Assembly (NCBI GenBank): GCA_025738555.1
Contig: JAOVFP010000005.1
Span: 124,001-188,000, forward strand
Origin: Cyathus striatus
Lineage: Eukaryota; Basidiomycota; Agaricomycetes; Agaricales; Nidulariaceae
Length of the DNA: 64,000 nucleotides
Reading direction: 5' to 3'
The first letter of the stretch is position 1. The number at the start of each line of letters is the position of its first letter. Positions 24,341-37,309 of the stretch are shown one piece after another. Both the position numbers and the translations under genes were made by a program. Below the pieces are notes generated by a model. That model saw nothing but the letters and a program-made list of their open reading frames with translations, was not told where the DNA came from and searched no databases.

Positions 24341-24531
24341 TCACATTTAGTACTAGCTGAGGCGAAGTCCACTTATATTGTATGCAAAGTTGGGGACATG
24401 TATGACGATACAGTGAGTGCGAGGTGACGCAGGCAGTGCAGTGGGGAGGGAGTATACCATGCAACGAACTTTATCCAATGAACAATTGGTGCACGCAATC
24501 CCCAAAAGCCAAAAAAAAGAGAAAAAAACAC

Positions 24532-25075
24532 TCACGCAACCTCCTCACCCTCCTCCCAACACGCCCCATTCCCCTCCTATACTCCCCCTCCAACCTAGCC
24601 CCCACAGCCGCAGGCCAACCAAATGCAGGTATAATAGCACGTAAAATACGTACCATCGCCCAATAATTCGTGAAAAGTAACGTCCCATGGACACCAAGCG
24701 AGTGCGCGAGCTGGGATGTGAAGAGGAGAAGGTCGAATGATGGTTTCAGGATGTTTCCGCTTTGTCCGGGGTTAGCTTTTGTGATATGTGGAGGGAGGGG
24801 GGACGTACTAGAGTACACTGAGAGACTTGGTGAATGCTTCCATGTCGGCTGTTGGGTATTGGTCTGCGCCTTCTAGTCATCCGCTGAGGTGGTAACACCA
24901 TAGTTCGGGGAAGGCGGAGAGGTAGAGGTCGTGTGTGTATCGTCTTAGACACATGCGGAGGGAGAGGGATAGCTTAGATTGGAGGTGTTTAATCTGCTCT
25001 AGTGTTAGTAGGAAGTAGTGGAAAAGAGTAGGAAGGAGATACCGTGGTATTAGTATATGTACTCAGTACAGCCAG
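24532..25075 (-). pseudogene. Captured ABCD (peroxisomal) ABC transporter fragment
   Basis: Conceptual translation of the minus strand matches the transmembrane domain of ABCD-type half-transporters, which carry very-long-chain acyl-CoA into peroxisomes. The visible blocks in order are YLLPTLFHYFLLTLEQIKHL, QSKLSLSLRMCLRRYTHDLY, LSAFPEL, then ADQYPTADMEAFTKSLSVL. These are followed by GNILKPSFDLLLFTSQLAHS, ILRAIIPAFGWPAAVGARLE and GEYRRGMGRVG. The expected EGEE motif appears only after a one-base shift (EEGEEVA) and is followed by a GT splice donor. A TGA interrupts the piece after WCYHLSG, and another shift lies between SLSVL and GNILK. No ATP-binding cassette is present, so this is a dead fragment of about 170 codons. 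It lies wholly inside the hAT element, in transposase orientation, with a probable intron retained. Confidence 0.75.
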
Positions 25076-25597
25076 CACAAACCATAGCCCAAGTCCTTTA
25101 AGGAATCCTTTCCCGTCCGCTTTCACCTACCCACCTCTTAGGTCCCCATTGGCAGCTTAGATTCGTGAGCTATAACCTGTACAACTAAAGTCTGTCAGTA
25201 CTAAATGTAGGCTACTCAATGGAATCCACTTTCCTGATAGTTAAATAAATTGTGTACTATTGTCACTGACTCGATTCAACGACATTGAATTGCCTGAGTA
25301 TAAGGATGCAAACTGAAATAAGTACCAGAACGAAAGATGACCAAAAATTCACATGAAATACTTATAATGTAGTATAAGCGGTGTTGACTTCAACAAGACA
25401 CAAAAGGATGAGCATCAATGAAGCGAAGCTCAAGCTTGGAATGACTGGAGTGCTGAGGATTGTTGCTACGTTTCGGTACTGCACATCACTTCACAGGCAC
25501 CCAAATACAGTGTGCAGTGTGGCGGAGTTTCAAAACCTTGCAGTGCTGTCACAGTTACCTCACAGCACTGCAATGTGCCGGCAGCACTAATCTTGGT

Positions 25598-27974
25598 ATA
25601 TCTAGATTGCATCACGTGATATCCCGCCACATCAGTTCGCTGAAATTCGTGAACCTCAACGCGCGTCTATAAGCGCCAAATTGCGAGCATGCAAACCCTG
25701 TGCAAACCCAAGCAAACCACTGGCGCCCTTCCGCTATTATTAAGCTGGTACACATTAAATTTAAATATTAATGATTATGTATTAGTTTAATAATTACACA
25801 ATAACATATAAAATTTGAGGCCAAGCCGCCAAAGAGTAAGTAGAAAATGAGTTTGGTCTTCTGTATCTCGTTGCATCTAAATTTTAGATTGACTACATTG
25901 CTGTAAGTCTCCGTCTACCCAAAAAAATTACTTCGTTGTTTTTACGGAAATTGTTAATACATGTATCGCACTTACATTCCTGTACATCCTGGTACACTGC
26001 AAGCAATATGTGTGACTATTGAATTTGGACACTGTTGTTTCGTTAATGAAATGCATAATGTGGTATTTATGTTTTACACCTCATTGACGAGCTTATGTTG
26101 AATTTAAAAGTGTGTATCCTGTAGATGAATTACTTATAAACATCATGGTTTAAATGTTTAAAGTACAATATATAGCACATTGGTTCATTATTACTTTAAG
26201 TCTTTTCCTAATTGCTTCACTTCTCATTAAAAATACTTATTGTCCAGATGTAATTTTCGCATTTTTAATCAACAACATCAATTTTGTAGACTACTTAATG
26301 TGCCTACCGCGTACTCAACAAGTAATTTATTATGTAATGAATAGTTGAGCTGGTTGTGAGCTGGTGTGGCCGTAACCCTTGCGTAACCCTGTATGGCCAG
26401 TGGCGTTACCGCATTTGGCAAATCTAGATATACCAACATACTACGGACTCTAATTGTCCACCTCCCTCCGAGATTTGATGGCAATACTTATTGGCAGCCC
26501 CTTGCCAACTTGTTTTGGGCACGTGAACGTTGACATTTACAACCCTGTCAAATAAAATCCATGTATCTTCTCTGCATGTCTGCAGGCATGAAACTCACGG
26601 CCTGGAAAATATGTCTGGGTGATTAATTTATGAATTTCTTGCAGATCAAAGAACATTGCGAAAATATATAGTGGAGTCCTGGGAACGTCAATCTCTAGAG
26701 TCTAGACAACCAGGTTCGACCGCGTCGACCCATCACTAAACTCACACGGCGGGGAATTAGGTGTCATGTAGTGATCGAAATTGAACAGTAGTGGCATGTG
26801 TCATGTATGGCTTTGTACGGTTAGTAGTCACGCTTGTCACAGCGAGCTGAACTGGTTTATTGCAGTTCAAGGTACCTTGCACTGGGCCAATAGGATCGGT
26901 AGTGTTGTAGCTTTTGGGCCGTGAAGCACCGTTGCTTCACGGGCGGCTGGCACAGAATAGATCACCACGTGTGAGTTCCCCAATTATGACCTATGCTTCG
27001 AGGTCGATGAACTCACAATGACTCTACTCAATCTTGTTCTATTCAGTCATGCGACTAAGTGTGGCTTCATTGGAGCCCACTGAACGATTGGTACAAGGAG
27101 GGCAGAGGGATTTGACAATCCGCATTCCTCCTCCCTCCTGCACCAGGTATCTCCTTCACGGATTCTTAGTATCTTTACTGATTCCTCCTCCCTCCTGCAC
27201 CAGGTCCAGCTCTATCTGTCTTATTCCATGTGTTGTTATTTCTTTACAAAGTTTTTTGCTACCCACCCATCCCATTCCCTATTTTGTACCACTTTTATTT
27301 CATACTACTGGTAGCTTTTTCCCCGTGATTGTCAGTTTTTTCCCACAGGGTTTTCTTACATGAGGGTTTTGATGCACCCAGTAGTATTTATCCTGTTTTC
27401 TTTATTTTACTCACCACTGTTTCTTTTACTTTACTTATTTCATATTTGTCCTTTCATCCTCTCCACTCACCATTTTTATCTTCTCTTACTCATTTTGTAT
27501 TTTTATTTGATGCCTAGCCAATATCATGTTTCTTGGTGGTGCTGAGACGGGGTGCCCCATCCTTTATCAAAGGCAAAGAAATAACACGGATATTGCAAGG
27601 TACTTACTCAAATAGTTGAAATACAACTTACATGAGTACTTATTCACGCTAAGACTAAGAGTTTTGTCATTGCTCTCAAGTTCTACAGGTTAGCTGCCCA
27701 TCATAAACATTAACACCAACCGAGCACTTACACTAGCTTCAGAGAAACTAATTACACTGTCGGAGACTTGGACCAGTCTCGAAGCACTTCGGCTAGGTTG
27801 TAGACATCATGTCGGCAGCATGTCCCACATTCTCTTTCATGGCCTCAATTTGGTGTGCTACACGGTGCATACATCCGATGAAAGCACTTGGGCAAGGATA
27901 AATACCTATCTGTTTCTTATCTACAAATTATTTCTGATTCTTCAACTCTAGTTTTACACTCATTGTCTTTCACG
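25598..27974. other. No gene recognised; short repeats
   Basis: AT-rich sequence to about 26.4 kb, then mixed. Positions 26603-26635 repeat 7279-7310. TTCCTCCTCCCTCCTGCACCAGGT occurs twice, at about 27124 and 27181, in a pyrimidine-rich stretch. Frames of 60-109 codons are low complexity and not credible genes. Confidence 0.45.
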
Positions 27975-30900
27975 ATGAGCAACCCACCTGCCGTCGACCC
28001 CAATATCCATGCTCTATTTTCGCAGCTCTACCACGAGCTTATCTCTGAGTTTGACTCGCGACTTCAACAAAGGGATCAGGGAATGGAAGATGTACTACAG
28101 TCATTGAAGGCAGGACTTTCGTCGTCCAGGTGAGTACGTCCGTATATCTCCACTAAGCTAATCTAATGCAGTAGTTTCACAGTGTGCATTCAAATACTAG
28201 TCTTCCGACGCCGGTTAACACTCAGGCAATTCCAGGATCTAGTACTACAACCCCTCCCATTCCATCCCCTCCTCTCGCTCCTTCTGCTCCTCCCGCTTCA
28301 CCAATTCAAGATGAACAATTAACTTCTGGTACGCCATCGCCTCCTGCGACACCTCGGGCACCAAACACTTCGTACCAGGTTCCTGCGATTTCTGCGTCAC
28401 CTCTGGATACGTTACCTTCTTCTCGAGCGCCGCGAAAGAAAAGGCTACAAACACACCAACTTGGGAAGGATGAGAGATGGAATGGTGACAAGGGTCTACG
28501 AGTTCGTTTTTGGCGTTGAAATTACTGGATATACGTGCTAACCTTTGAGCTAGGAATCTATTCATTTTCATGTACGCTTTTTGTGGGGTTTATTGGATCC
28601 AAAAAGCGTACCATATGATCCTCCTGCAGACGTTCTTGAGGGCTTTTCGAAGAGGTTTGTGAATGAGGCAAGCCTGACTAACTGCACCGAGCCTGTTATT
28701 CTACCCTCTGAAGTAACCATTCAGCCTTGGAAGGATCGAGCTAGTCGGGGACGCAATATTTTAATGGCACGCCGCTTCGAGGATCTTGCCATTGGTCTTA
28801 TTAAGACTACGATGGCTTGCTATGGCTTGTCAGTCTGGTGTCCAGATCTTCGCCAGTCCTCCACTTCGCTGTACAACGTTGCTCACAAGATCGTTGCTAT
28901 TGACACCTACCGATGTGGAGGAATTAACTCGAGGATGCGTGGCGGGCGTCACACCTGACTATAAGATATAACTATGATAATCCTAGACCAAAGTAGTTAG
29001 TAATTAAAGACGGCGATGAGAACTTAGCTGTTTGATTTGAGATTGATGTTGACGCTTCCAATTGACCAGGTAACTCAGAAGACAAGGGATAACGCATGCA
29101 TGCTCTCACGTCGCCATTGCCCAGAGATGATAAGGTACGTGATACCATATGAAACAGAAAAACAACGGAACATTCCAAAGGTATAGTAATCATGGTAAGG
29201 TAAGAGAAAAAGGCCGTGGTTGTAAAAAGGAACATAATAGAACTTACCACTTTGAATACTCCTGCCACCAACGAATGATGACGGTGGCTCTCGCTTGATG
29301 TGACCATGAAATACGACATCGGAGCAATGAAAATGACAGGCTACTCTCCCCAGAAGTAGCTGCGCAGTGGATGAAGCTGCAGCTCAACAATGCGTAAATG
29401 GTGATGGGGTGCTCTGACATCGGACGTTCATGATCGGAATATTCGGAGGGGGCAGTGACGAAGGAAAAGGCTAGATGTAAGTCGTAACATAACAAAAGAG
29501 GGTGAAGATAACGGATAAAAGAAAAGAAAAAGAACAGGTGATCAAGAAGGAATTTGAATAAGAAAACGAACGGAATATATATCAACCTGATGCCTCGACC
29601 CAAGTCCCTTTATCCTTCCACCAGTAAGAACATAGCACGATGAGGGTAAAGGCCCAGTCATCGTGCCTTAGCATTTGAAACACTGGTCTTGAAGACCAAA
29701 CGAGCGTCTTGATGAGAAAGAGGGGTCTTGAGTGGGTTTACAACCCTAAGCCCTAGCGTATTGTGTTGTCCGAGGGGCACATTGTGCCAAGAAGGTCCGA
29801 GTGTCGTCCAGAAAGGCCTTGTGGGCACGTACCAGAAGCCTAGAGAACAAGAGAAAAGGTAAAAGCAGAGAGGTAATATGAGAAGTAAGGAGTAAGCAGA
29901 ACACGTTGTAGCATAGGCAAGACGCGACAGCGCATACACATGTCACGTGTTGTTTGGCATTGGCTTCCCAATATTTGGTAGCGCTGCGCTGCATCTCTAA
30001 GTCCACACACAGAACGAAAATATAGAAATCCGAATGCACTGTTTGCACAGCACATTGTAAAACCAAAGTAAGCAGATAGAAATGAGTAGATATAAAGTTA
30101 GAGTATGTAGAATTAGGTAATTAAAGATAAATGATAATAGAAACGAAGTAAGTTTAATTATAAGTATAATACTGGGTTACACCAGTATACCATCTACTTC
30201 CTCCACACTGACAAGTTTTGACAGCATGGGCGTATGATCCATTTCATGTTGATCCTAGTTGGGCTTCGAGGCAGGACGTGATCACAAAGATTTATAATCA
30301 CTATGTTTATCATTCTTTTCGGGCCCAATATGATAAGGAGTTCAAGATGCCAGGAATTCTGAGACAATTAGATGAGTCAAACTCAGTGACCCAGAATAGG
30401 CTTCATGTGCATTTCAAATTTTTCAGTGTTATGCATTACATTTAATGATATCTCTTCAGCTTTGCAAAGCTCAATGCAAGTTCATCAATAAATGTGACTA
30501 TCCTAAATGCTACAAACGGCTCCTCACTCCCAAAGCTACCTCTGATGATGAGCATGATCCAGCTGGCTCTGTTGAGGATTGTAGGTCTGTATTCCTTATT
30601 AAGAAATGTGCAGAGCATTCAGCTGCAGTAGAAAAATTTATCCATCTTTTGGAGCAGGAGTGAGAGGAGGTTATGGTGTTATATCCTGGTGGACGCAATG
30701 CAGAGCATGTTCGAATTATTCCAGCATCTGGTCAGAAGAAGACATTATTTAAATGTCTTCTGAAGGGTATGCCATTGGACTACTATGAACCTAGTTTTTA
30801 CGACAGGCTTCCACCCCAGCTTCGAGGTGCCATTGCCAAACGAAGCATCGTCTTACCCCTTGATATTAGTCAAGCTTTTGACCGCTTGAATGATAGCAAG

Positions 30901-31107
30901 TTAGATGAAGATGAGTTTACAGAGACTTATGGTCCATATGTTTTCAGTCGTTATGTGTCTGATGAGGTGGAATTGGAGAGTGATGAGGATGATTTTTATG
31001 ATGATCAAGAAGATGGAGGAGTCCATGTAGATGGCGATGAGAATATGGAGCATGAGGACAATGAGTCTGATGATGAGCTCGACTCATCTGATAGTGGTGA
31101 TTTGTAG
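27975..31107 (+). pseudogene. Broken transposon-associated protein, unnamed agaricomycete family
   Basis: Exon 1 (27975-28129) gives MSNPPAVDPNIHALFSQLYH and a coiled-coil-like stretch. Exon 2 (from 28183) is Pro/Ser/Thr-rich. Exon 3 (from about 28554) has FLWGLLDPKSVPYDPPADVL and ends near SLYNVAHKIVAIDTYRCGGI. About 1.25 kb of unrelated sequence follows. Coding then resumes at about 30215 with AWAYDPFHVDPSWASRQDVI, an intron (30411-30463), LLTPKATSDDEHDP and VFLIKKCAEHS. It continues with KGMPLDYYEPSFYDRLPPQL and an acidic tail ending at 31107. The SDDE-DP, V-LIK and KG-PLDYY-P-F motifs are those of a very abundant agaricomycete family found with DNA transposons; its biochemical role is unknown to me. 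An in-frame TGA at 30661-30663 and the insertion make this copy non-functional. It ends 160 bp before KDZ copy 1 but on the opposite strand. Confidence 0.6.
28949..30192 (-). mobile_element. Possible solo LTR or other insertion inside the gene
   Basis: The stretch interrupts the family described above. Read on the minus strand it starts TGTAACCCAGTATTATAC near 30192 and ends near GGTGTGACG. That is similar in style to fungal LTRs, which often start TGTAAC and end TGTGACA. I could not find a clean 5-bp duplication at the edges, so the boundaries are only approximate and the call is tentative. It holds no reverse transcriptase or gag frame. Confidence 0.3.
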
Positions 31108-31332
31108 TAATCCATAAGTAAATTTTCACAATGATAATTTGTATTATTTAAAACTAGAATCTTTTTATTTATTTTGTTTTATGATGCACTGTGCAAACAG
31201 TGTACTTGGTATTTTGTATTTCCGCTACTCTGTATGGACTTAAACAAGACTTAGAGGTACACTGCAGTAATTTACACTCCCCCAAGGAGTCTGTGAGGAT
31301 CTGCACAGATCCATGCAGAATCTGTGCAGATC

Positions 31333-31644
31333 TGTGCAGAATCTGTACTGGTCTGTATAAATGTAAAAATTCTGTATGGATTCTGCACAGATTCTGCACA
31401 GATTCATGTGGAATTTAAGTATTTTTAAGTAGTAATAATGTCTTCACAAATTCCATGCAGATTCCTTACAGATTTTGTGAAGAATTCTTGTGCAGAATCT
31501 GTACTGATCTGTATAAATGTAGAAATTCTGTATGGATTCTGCACAGATTCTGCACAGATTCATGTGGAATTTAAGTATTTTTAAGTGGTAATAATGTCTT
31601 CACAGATTCCATGCAGATTCCTTACAGATTTTGTGAAGAATTCT
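31333..31644. repeat. Two 156-bp tandem units in the KDZ 3' subterminal array
   Basis: Unit 1 (31333-31488) and unit 2 (31489-31644) differ at about five positions. Each contains several copies of a palindromic TCTGTRCAGA word and CACAGATTC. KDZ elements are known for subterminal repeats, which are likely transposase-binding sites. Confidence 0.85.
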
Positions 31645-31832
31645 TCAGTTATAGAACTTTACTAGCTTCAAATGTCAGTTTATTTTACCACATCTTCTGA
31701 TACCTTTTCTGATGCATTACTACCACTACCACACCTCAAACCCTTTTCCAAACAAACCAAACAATATTAGCTGAAACATAATTGTACTGTATGTGCTACC
31801 AGATGTGATTACAAATACATGAGTTTAGCTAT

Positions 31833-34800
31833 TTAGAGAACAATATCTTCTGCTGGAAAGTCATCATTCTCTGCTACATCTTCTTCCACTTCCATTCCAT
31901 TAGCTTCCTGTCTTCTTCTTCTTGCTTGCCTATCTATAACATGCTTACTGTGATAAAACAACATGGTATGTAAAAACCAATCAAAATTGCTTGGAGTCAT
32001 TTTTTTTAAAGTAGATTCAAAGCCACCAAGCCAAGCATTGAGCTGTTCACATGCCTATAACAAGTAGTAGTTTTGAACATATTTTGAAACAATTATAATA
32101 TGTATCTTACCTGTGTATTAAAAGCTCTTTTCAAATATGGATTTCCATTATTGTCAACATCAGTTACAACCAAATTTGGAGCAGATCCATCTAGTGGGGC
32201 TGGATTGCAGAATATTCTGCAGAGGAAGTCTTTAACTCTGTGATTTGTATAATGATAGCTATCTACACTAAATCTTGTAGTTTTTTTCCAGGTTTCCCAT
32301 TGCTCTCTTCTTGCATCATTAAGAAGATATCTTAGTACCAAACATGCTTTATCAATGCATACATAATCTGGCCTGGACTCTTCAGTAGGAAATACTTCCT
32401 CCAAAAATTTCATAATATTGTATGGTGATTCTGCTCCCTCAAATTTTGTCCAGGCAATAACAACACCACAAGGTGCACATATTGTTTCCACACAGTAGAA
32501 TTTACCTGGAGTAAAGTAATTCTTTATTTTATTATTTTCTGACTGTTGTTCATCATGTGGCTGAACATTTCTTGGTCTAACTGTATTCCATGGGAGCTGT
32601 TCTCCTGGATGCTGAAGCATTCGTCTTACACCAGCATGATGAGAAGTGTTATGAGTTGATTGAAATCTCCTCCACTCCTCTTGGTGATTATTACATGCCT
32701 GAGTACCCTGCTTTTTCATGTTAGTGCACCCTTGAACACAACAACATGCACCATAAAAGGCTTCATGTACTTCACAGAAAACTCCTCCACGTGCATTATG
32801 TAACTCACTTGTACATCCTTCAAATGCACAATGTGTTGGACCCATCATGATACCATCTAATACAACCATTTTAACAGGAGCATATTCATTCTCATTTGTT
32901 GTTGTATTATTATTTTCTATATCTTCTACTGCTCTTTGTATGTTTACTGAGTTCATATCCTCCTGTGTACTTTCAGATTGTACAAGATCAGGAACTACTC
33001 TGTTTTCATCAACTCCTACCACACCAGCAGAGTCAACATCTGATATTGCATTGGACCTGCTTCTATAAGCATGTATGCACTCAGAACATGTGTGCTTATC
33101 TGCAGATCGAATAACTCCATTATCACCAAGTAATGAAAATGCTTCACATGTAAGATTATCAATTGAGAGACCATCTTCTACTTCCAAATTTATGTCTCTT
33201 GAAGAGGCCAAAGCTCTAACAGTTTCTTGAATAAATGCTTGCCAAATCTGTCTGCAGGTGATACTGTGTTCATCAGAAAAGCTATTGTTCCAAAATTCTG
33301 TATAAGCAGCAGCTGATGCATGAAAACTATAAATTGCATTTACAGCTGCATTTGAAAATGTTCTGTCCACCCACAGTGACTGTCCTACTTTCACATACTT
33401 TGCAGAATTAAGGTACACTCTGGTATTTTTTTTATTTGGAATTGAAACTTTCTCTCTGTCAGCAGAGTATTGTGTTTTGCATCTGTTGCATATTCCTGTA
33501 AGTACTTGAACATTTTTTACAGTTTCAGTACCCTGAATTAATGTAACTGAAGGTATATCCCTTGCATTTGTTGATAAGTGCAAAGCTAATGAGGGGCATG
33601 TATTTGTTACACATACAGCAGTTACAGGGCAAATAACAAATGAGGGTGAAATCTCTTTATGAGATACTACTTTTAAATTTCCTTTAAATCTTCCAGATGA
33701 TCCAATTGGATTAAGTTTTAGAGTCTTCATCAAGCTATCTAAGCTCAATGCCAAAACTGTATCCCTTTCATCATTAGACTCATCTTTAAATAATTTGTTA
33801 CATCTCTCTCCAAGATGAACTTGCAATGCTCTAGATAAGGTGAGCATCCAAGCAGTCATTTGTACATTGTTTTCCTCTGGATATCTAGGATTGAATTGCC
33901 TTGCATGAAGACTTAATAGGTCACAATTATGTGTGACTGTAAATAGTATTACCAAAGCTGTTGACAGGGAAATTTCAGAACTATAATTGCTACTAATAAA
34001 TTTGCTGAAAGTTTTAAATGGAATATCAGGGAAGGGCTGCATGTTTGCTGAAACTCCTGGCAACATTATTAAAATAATCCAGATGTGTAAATTTGTAGTT
34101 TTATTTCCACATTGTATCCAATTATTAAGTGTCAATATTATAGTGGATATGAGAATAAATTCCATTAGCATGGAACTTAAAGTTAAAAAACCATACAGGA
34201 CACTTTTCTTGTGAAGGAGGAAATTCATAAGGACTTGACATATCAAATATAATACAGAGATTTGAAATTTTATACTACATTTATAAGATTGGAAATGTAT
34301 ACCAAACAGACATTCAAAACAAATCAACTTACTCTTTAGCTTTCTTCTTAGTTGTCTTCTTAACTTCTACAGTTTTTCCTTTACCTTTACTCTTTTCCTT
34401 CTCTTTCTCATTCTGTTTTCCTTTCCCCTTCTCCTTTATTTTATCATTCTTCTTCTTTCTCTTCAATGTTTTCTCCTCTTCCTCCTCTTCCTCCTCCTCA
34501 TCATCCTCATCATCCTCATCATCCTCACAATCCTCCTCCTCCTCCTTCTCCTCCTCCTCATTCTTAGTATACTTTTCTCTCTTCTCCATTTTATATTTTC
34601 CCTTTGCCTTAGCATTCTTTCTTACTGCTCTATCTGGATCAAGAGTCCCTCCATTCTCATAAAATGTTTTAAGATCCTCAAATGTATATCTCTGTGTCTT
34701 TTCATATTCCCATGCCTTCAAGTCTAATGAGGCATCACTCTCTCCTTTCATCCACTCCAACAAAAGAGGATAATTAGAGAGCTTAGGAAAAAGCTTGGTA

Positions 34801-36726
34801 TGATTGGCCTGAAAATATGAATAGGAAAGAAAAATATCTATAATTTCTTTTTTCCTAAGGTGTTTTCCTTCCCATTCATTGTTCTTTATCATTGTGTTAT
34901 ATTTATCCAAATACTTAAGAGTAACCATGTACTTCTGGTATTGACCTCTTACTCCATCCTCATAAGTGCGATTAATATCATCAGAATGAATGCCAAGTCT
35001 GGCAGCAATTGTCTGAGACTCTACATTTGCTTCTGTTACAATAAATGGCACCATAGAAACAGATCTGCTTTGGTTAGAAAGTGATACAGATCGAGATGGA
35101 GCTGTAGCCGACATTGAGTCATGCCTGGCTAAAACACGAAATGAAGACTAATTATATCTATGAGTTCAAGACTGTATAAATACAGATAAAATACACTTAC
35201 ACATAAAACATGCAAAATATATTGTTCTTTCTGAATCCATGTAAACTCTTCATTGTCCTCAATAGCACATTCATAGCTCCCTAAAAGGCGCCAACTTGGA
35301 CTATCATTATCAACAATAAAAAACCACTGTTCAGATTCAGCAATAGGGCTATATTTCTTAGCCAACCCTTTCAGAATAGGCTGCATAGAATTTACTGAGA
35401 CAGAAACCTTGATAAATGTCATTGACTTCATGTTTGACACTTGGAGATATGTTGGATCAGCATTTGAAATATATAGGTATACAGTTCCCTTTATATGTCC
35501 TAGATAGGTTGACTGCTCCTCAATGTTCTCAAAGTCAGCATTATTATGTACATTTCCTTGAGCACGATGACACATAAATCCACCTTAGTAGCATGTTAAA
35601 TTTTATTATTCTCCTTATAACAGAAAAAAAAACTTACCAGTAACACGAGAGGATCCCTGTAAATTATAGACCTCATTTCTTGGTGGTGATGCCATGTGAG
35701 TATCACCTATATAATTTCCTTTGCCCTGCCAAATCTCACTACTCATATGTACATCATCATTCTCATTGCTTTGAGTGCAAGTAGTACCCTCAGTGCTCTT
35801 ATTGAAAATAACTCCTTTCCTTGGTGGAGATGTCATATGAACATCTATTTCAGAATGGACATTCTCTTCTCTCTGATTGAGATTGTTATCTCTTCTCTGA
35901 TCATGAGTGTTCTCACTAGTCTGTACTTCAGCAGTATCCCCACTATTCTTGTCAAGAGTATGCTCTTCACTTTGTTTCTGACCATTCTCATTGTCCTGAT
36001 TGTGATCAATATTTCTGCTATTGTTGCAAATACTCTTAGGGTCTTGACTTTTGCCATTATCTGTGCCCTCTGCATGAGCATTATCTCCAATATTTTGGTT
36101 GCTAGTGTCCAGTTCACTTTGTTCACCAGCATCACTTTCACCAGCATCACTTTCACCAGCATTACTTTTACTGGCATTGCTTTCACCAACATCACTTTCA
36201 TTAGTATCTTCTTTATTAGAATTGCTATCACCTTTCTCATCCTCAGTACTTTCAATGTAGTATGGCTCAGGGCACCGGATACGACCACTTGTGGTACCTG
36301 AAGACTTAGTAGCTGGAACTAAGCTTATGATAGCATCACAGATGCGCTTAGGAGGTGCAACAGAAGTGCCATCCTCAATAATGTTCTGTTCAGCACTTGT
36401 CAATGTAACTGGTGAAGTAGCTTTCAAGTCTTCTGCAATGCGCTGCATTGCTGTTTTACTAATAAAAAATAAAAATTGAGTTAAAAATTTCTTCATAAGT
36501 AAATTATTACACACCGTCCTTTTCCTTTTTTCCCCCTCTTCTTTGTAGTACCAGTCTCTTCTCCAAGTTCTTCATCCACCTTATTTGCCTTTTTACCCTT
36601 TTTTTTATCTGGTTGCATAGTAGGATCAGTTGATGAAATAGCACGCTTGCGAGATTTTGCTGAAGTTCATGGATTATTAGCCTTATCACTGGTGGATTTA
36701 TTGCGAGTGGATCTGTGAGGTGGCAT
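31833..36726 (-). CDS. KDZ transposase with CxC5/CxC6-type clusters, copy 1
   Basis: Exons: 36726-36515, 36458-35638, 35583-35203, 35128-34333, 34274-32111, 32054-31833. All junctions are GT-AG and in frame, total 1532 codons. The N-terminus is basic (MPPHRSTRNKST). A long Ser/Asn/Asp/Glu-rich segment includes repeated SDAGE. An Asp/Glu then Lys tract covers about residues 640-735. A CxC5-like region has GICNRCKTQYSADREKV near residue 1000. CxC6 reads CAFEGCTSEL, GGVFCEVHEAFYGACC and GTQACNNHQEEW near 1215. The KDZ core includes YVCIDKACLVLRYLL, FSVDSYHYTNHR, CRIFCNPAPLDGSAPNLV and, after the last intron, ACEQLNAWLGGFE. The Asp and Glu of these motifs are the likely catalytic acids. Codon 20 is TGA (36667-36669), so this copy needs a downstream start or is dead. 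The apparent stop after KKKAKE lies inside the donor of the fourth intron (GAGTAAGT). Confidence 0.85.
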
Positions 36727-37309
36727 ATTGTGTAGTAGAGAGGATTGGTAAGTGCTGATGTGTGTAGATCTGTAGTGATGTGTAGCGATGTGTAATGAAA
36801 ATGGTGGTTGAGAGGAGAAAAGTGCATGTGGCATGCAGAGATCTAAATACATGTGTGTTCACACTGTATTATTAATCCTGTGTCTGTGACCTTGCAGCTC
36901 ATTTATAAATAAGTATGACAGATTAGCGTGGCGATCACAAATTTATCAGGTGCCAGTTGAGTTATTCATAGGACATGATATTGAGCATGCTGTAGTGTAG
37001 CGTAAGCAATCACAAGGTCATTGAGCTCAGAATTCAATTGAATGTGAGATCGCTTAGGTGTGGCAATCTATTGATACATGAGATTGTATGTGATAACGAA
37101 CATACTGTAATGTAAGACAAGCGATTACATGGTTCAACGTGAGATCGTTTTACTGTGGCAGCATATTCATAGGATGTAGATTGCTACTCTATCATTCTGA
37201 ATATACTTTATGCATTGGAATGAATGTTATAAATGTTTATATTATTTTAGTATTTATGGTGTACATGACTACTACATGAATATCTACTCTAGCATATACT
37301 AATATTGGA

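Larger units (their letters stand above)
19749..25589 (-). mobile_element. Complete hAT transposon, 5.84 kb
   Basis: The termini are TAGTGCTGCCG on the left and its inverse on the right (CGGCAGCACTA), continuing imperfectly to about 24 bp. The element is flanked by a perfect 8-bp target duplication ATCTTGGT (19741-19748 and 25590-25597), the hallmark of hAT elements. Subterminal regions carry clustered CACAGTG/CTGTGA words (19800-19860 and 25490-25570), probable transposase-binding repeats. Inside are a minus-strand transposase gene (19988-23485), a tandemly duplicated non-coding stretch (23.95-24.4 kb) and a broken ABCD-transporter fragment. The intact duplication suggests a fairly recent insertion, but the transposase frame has at least two probable shifts. 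Confidence 0.92.
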
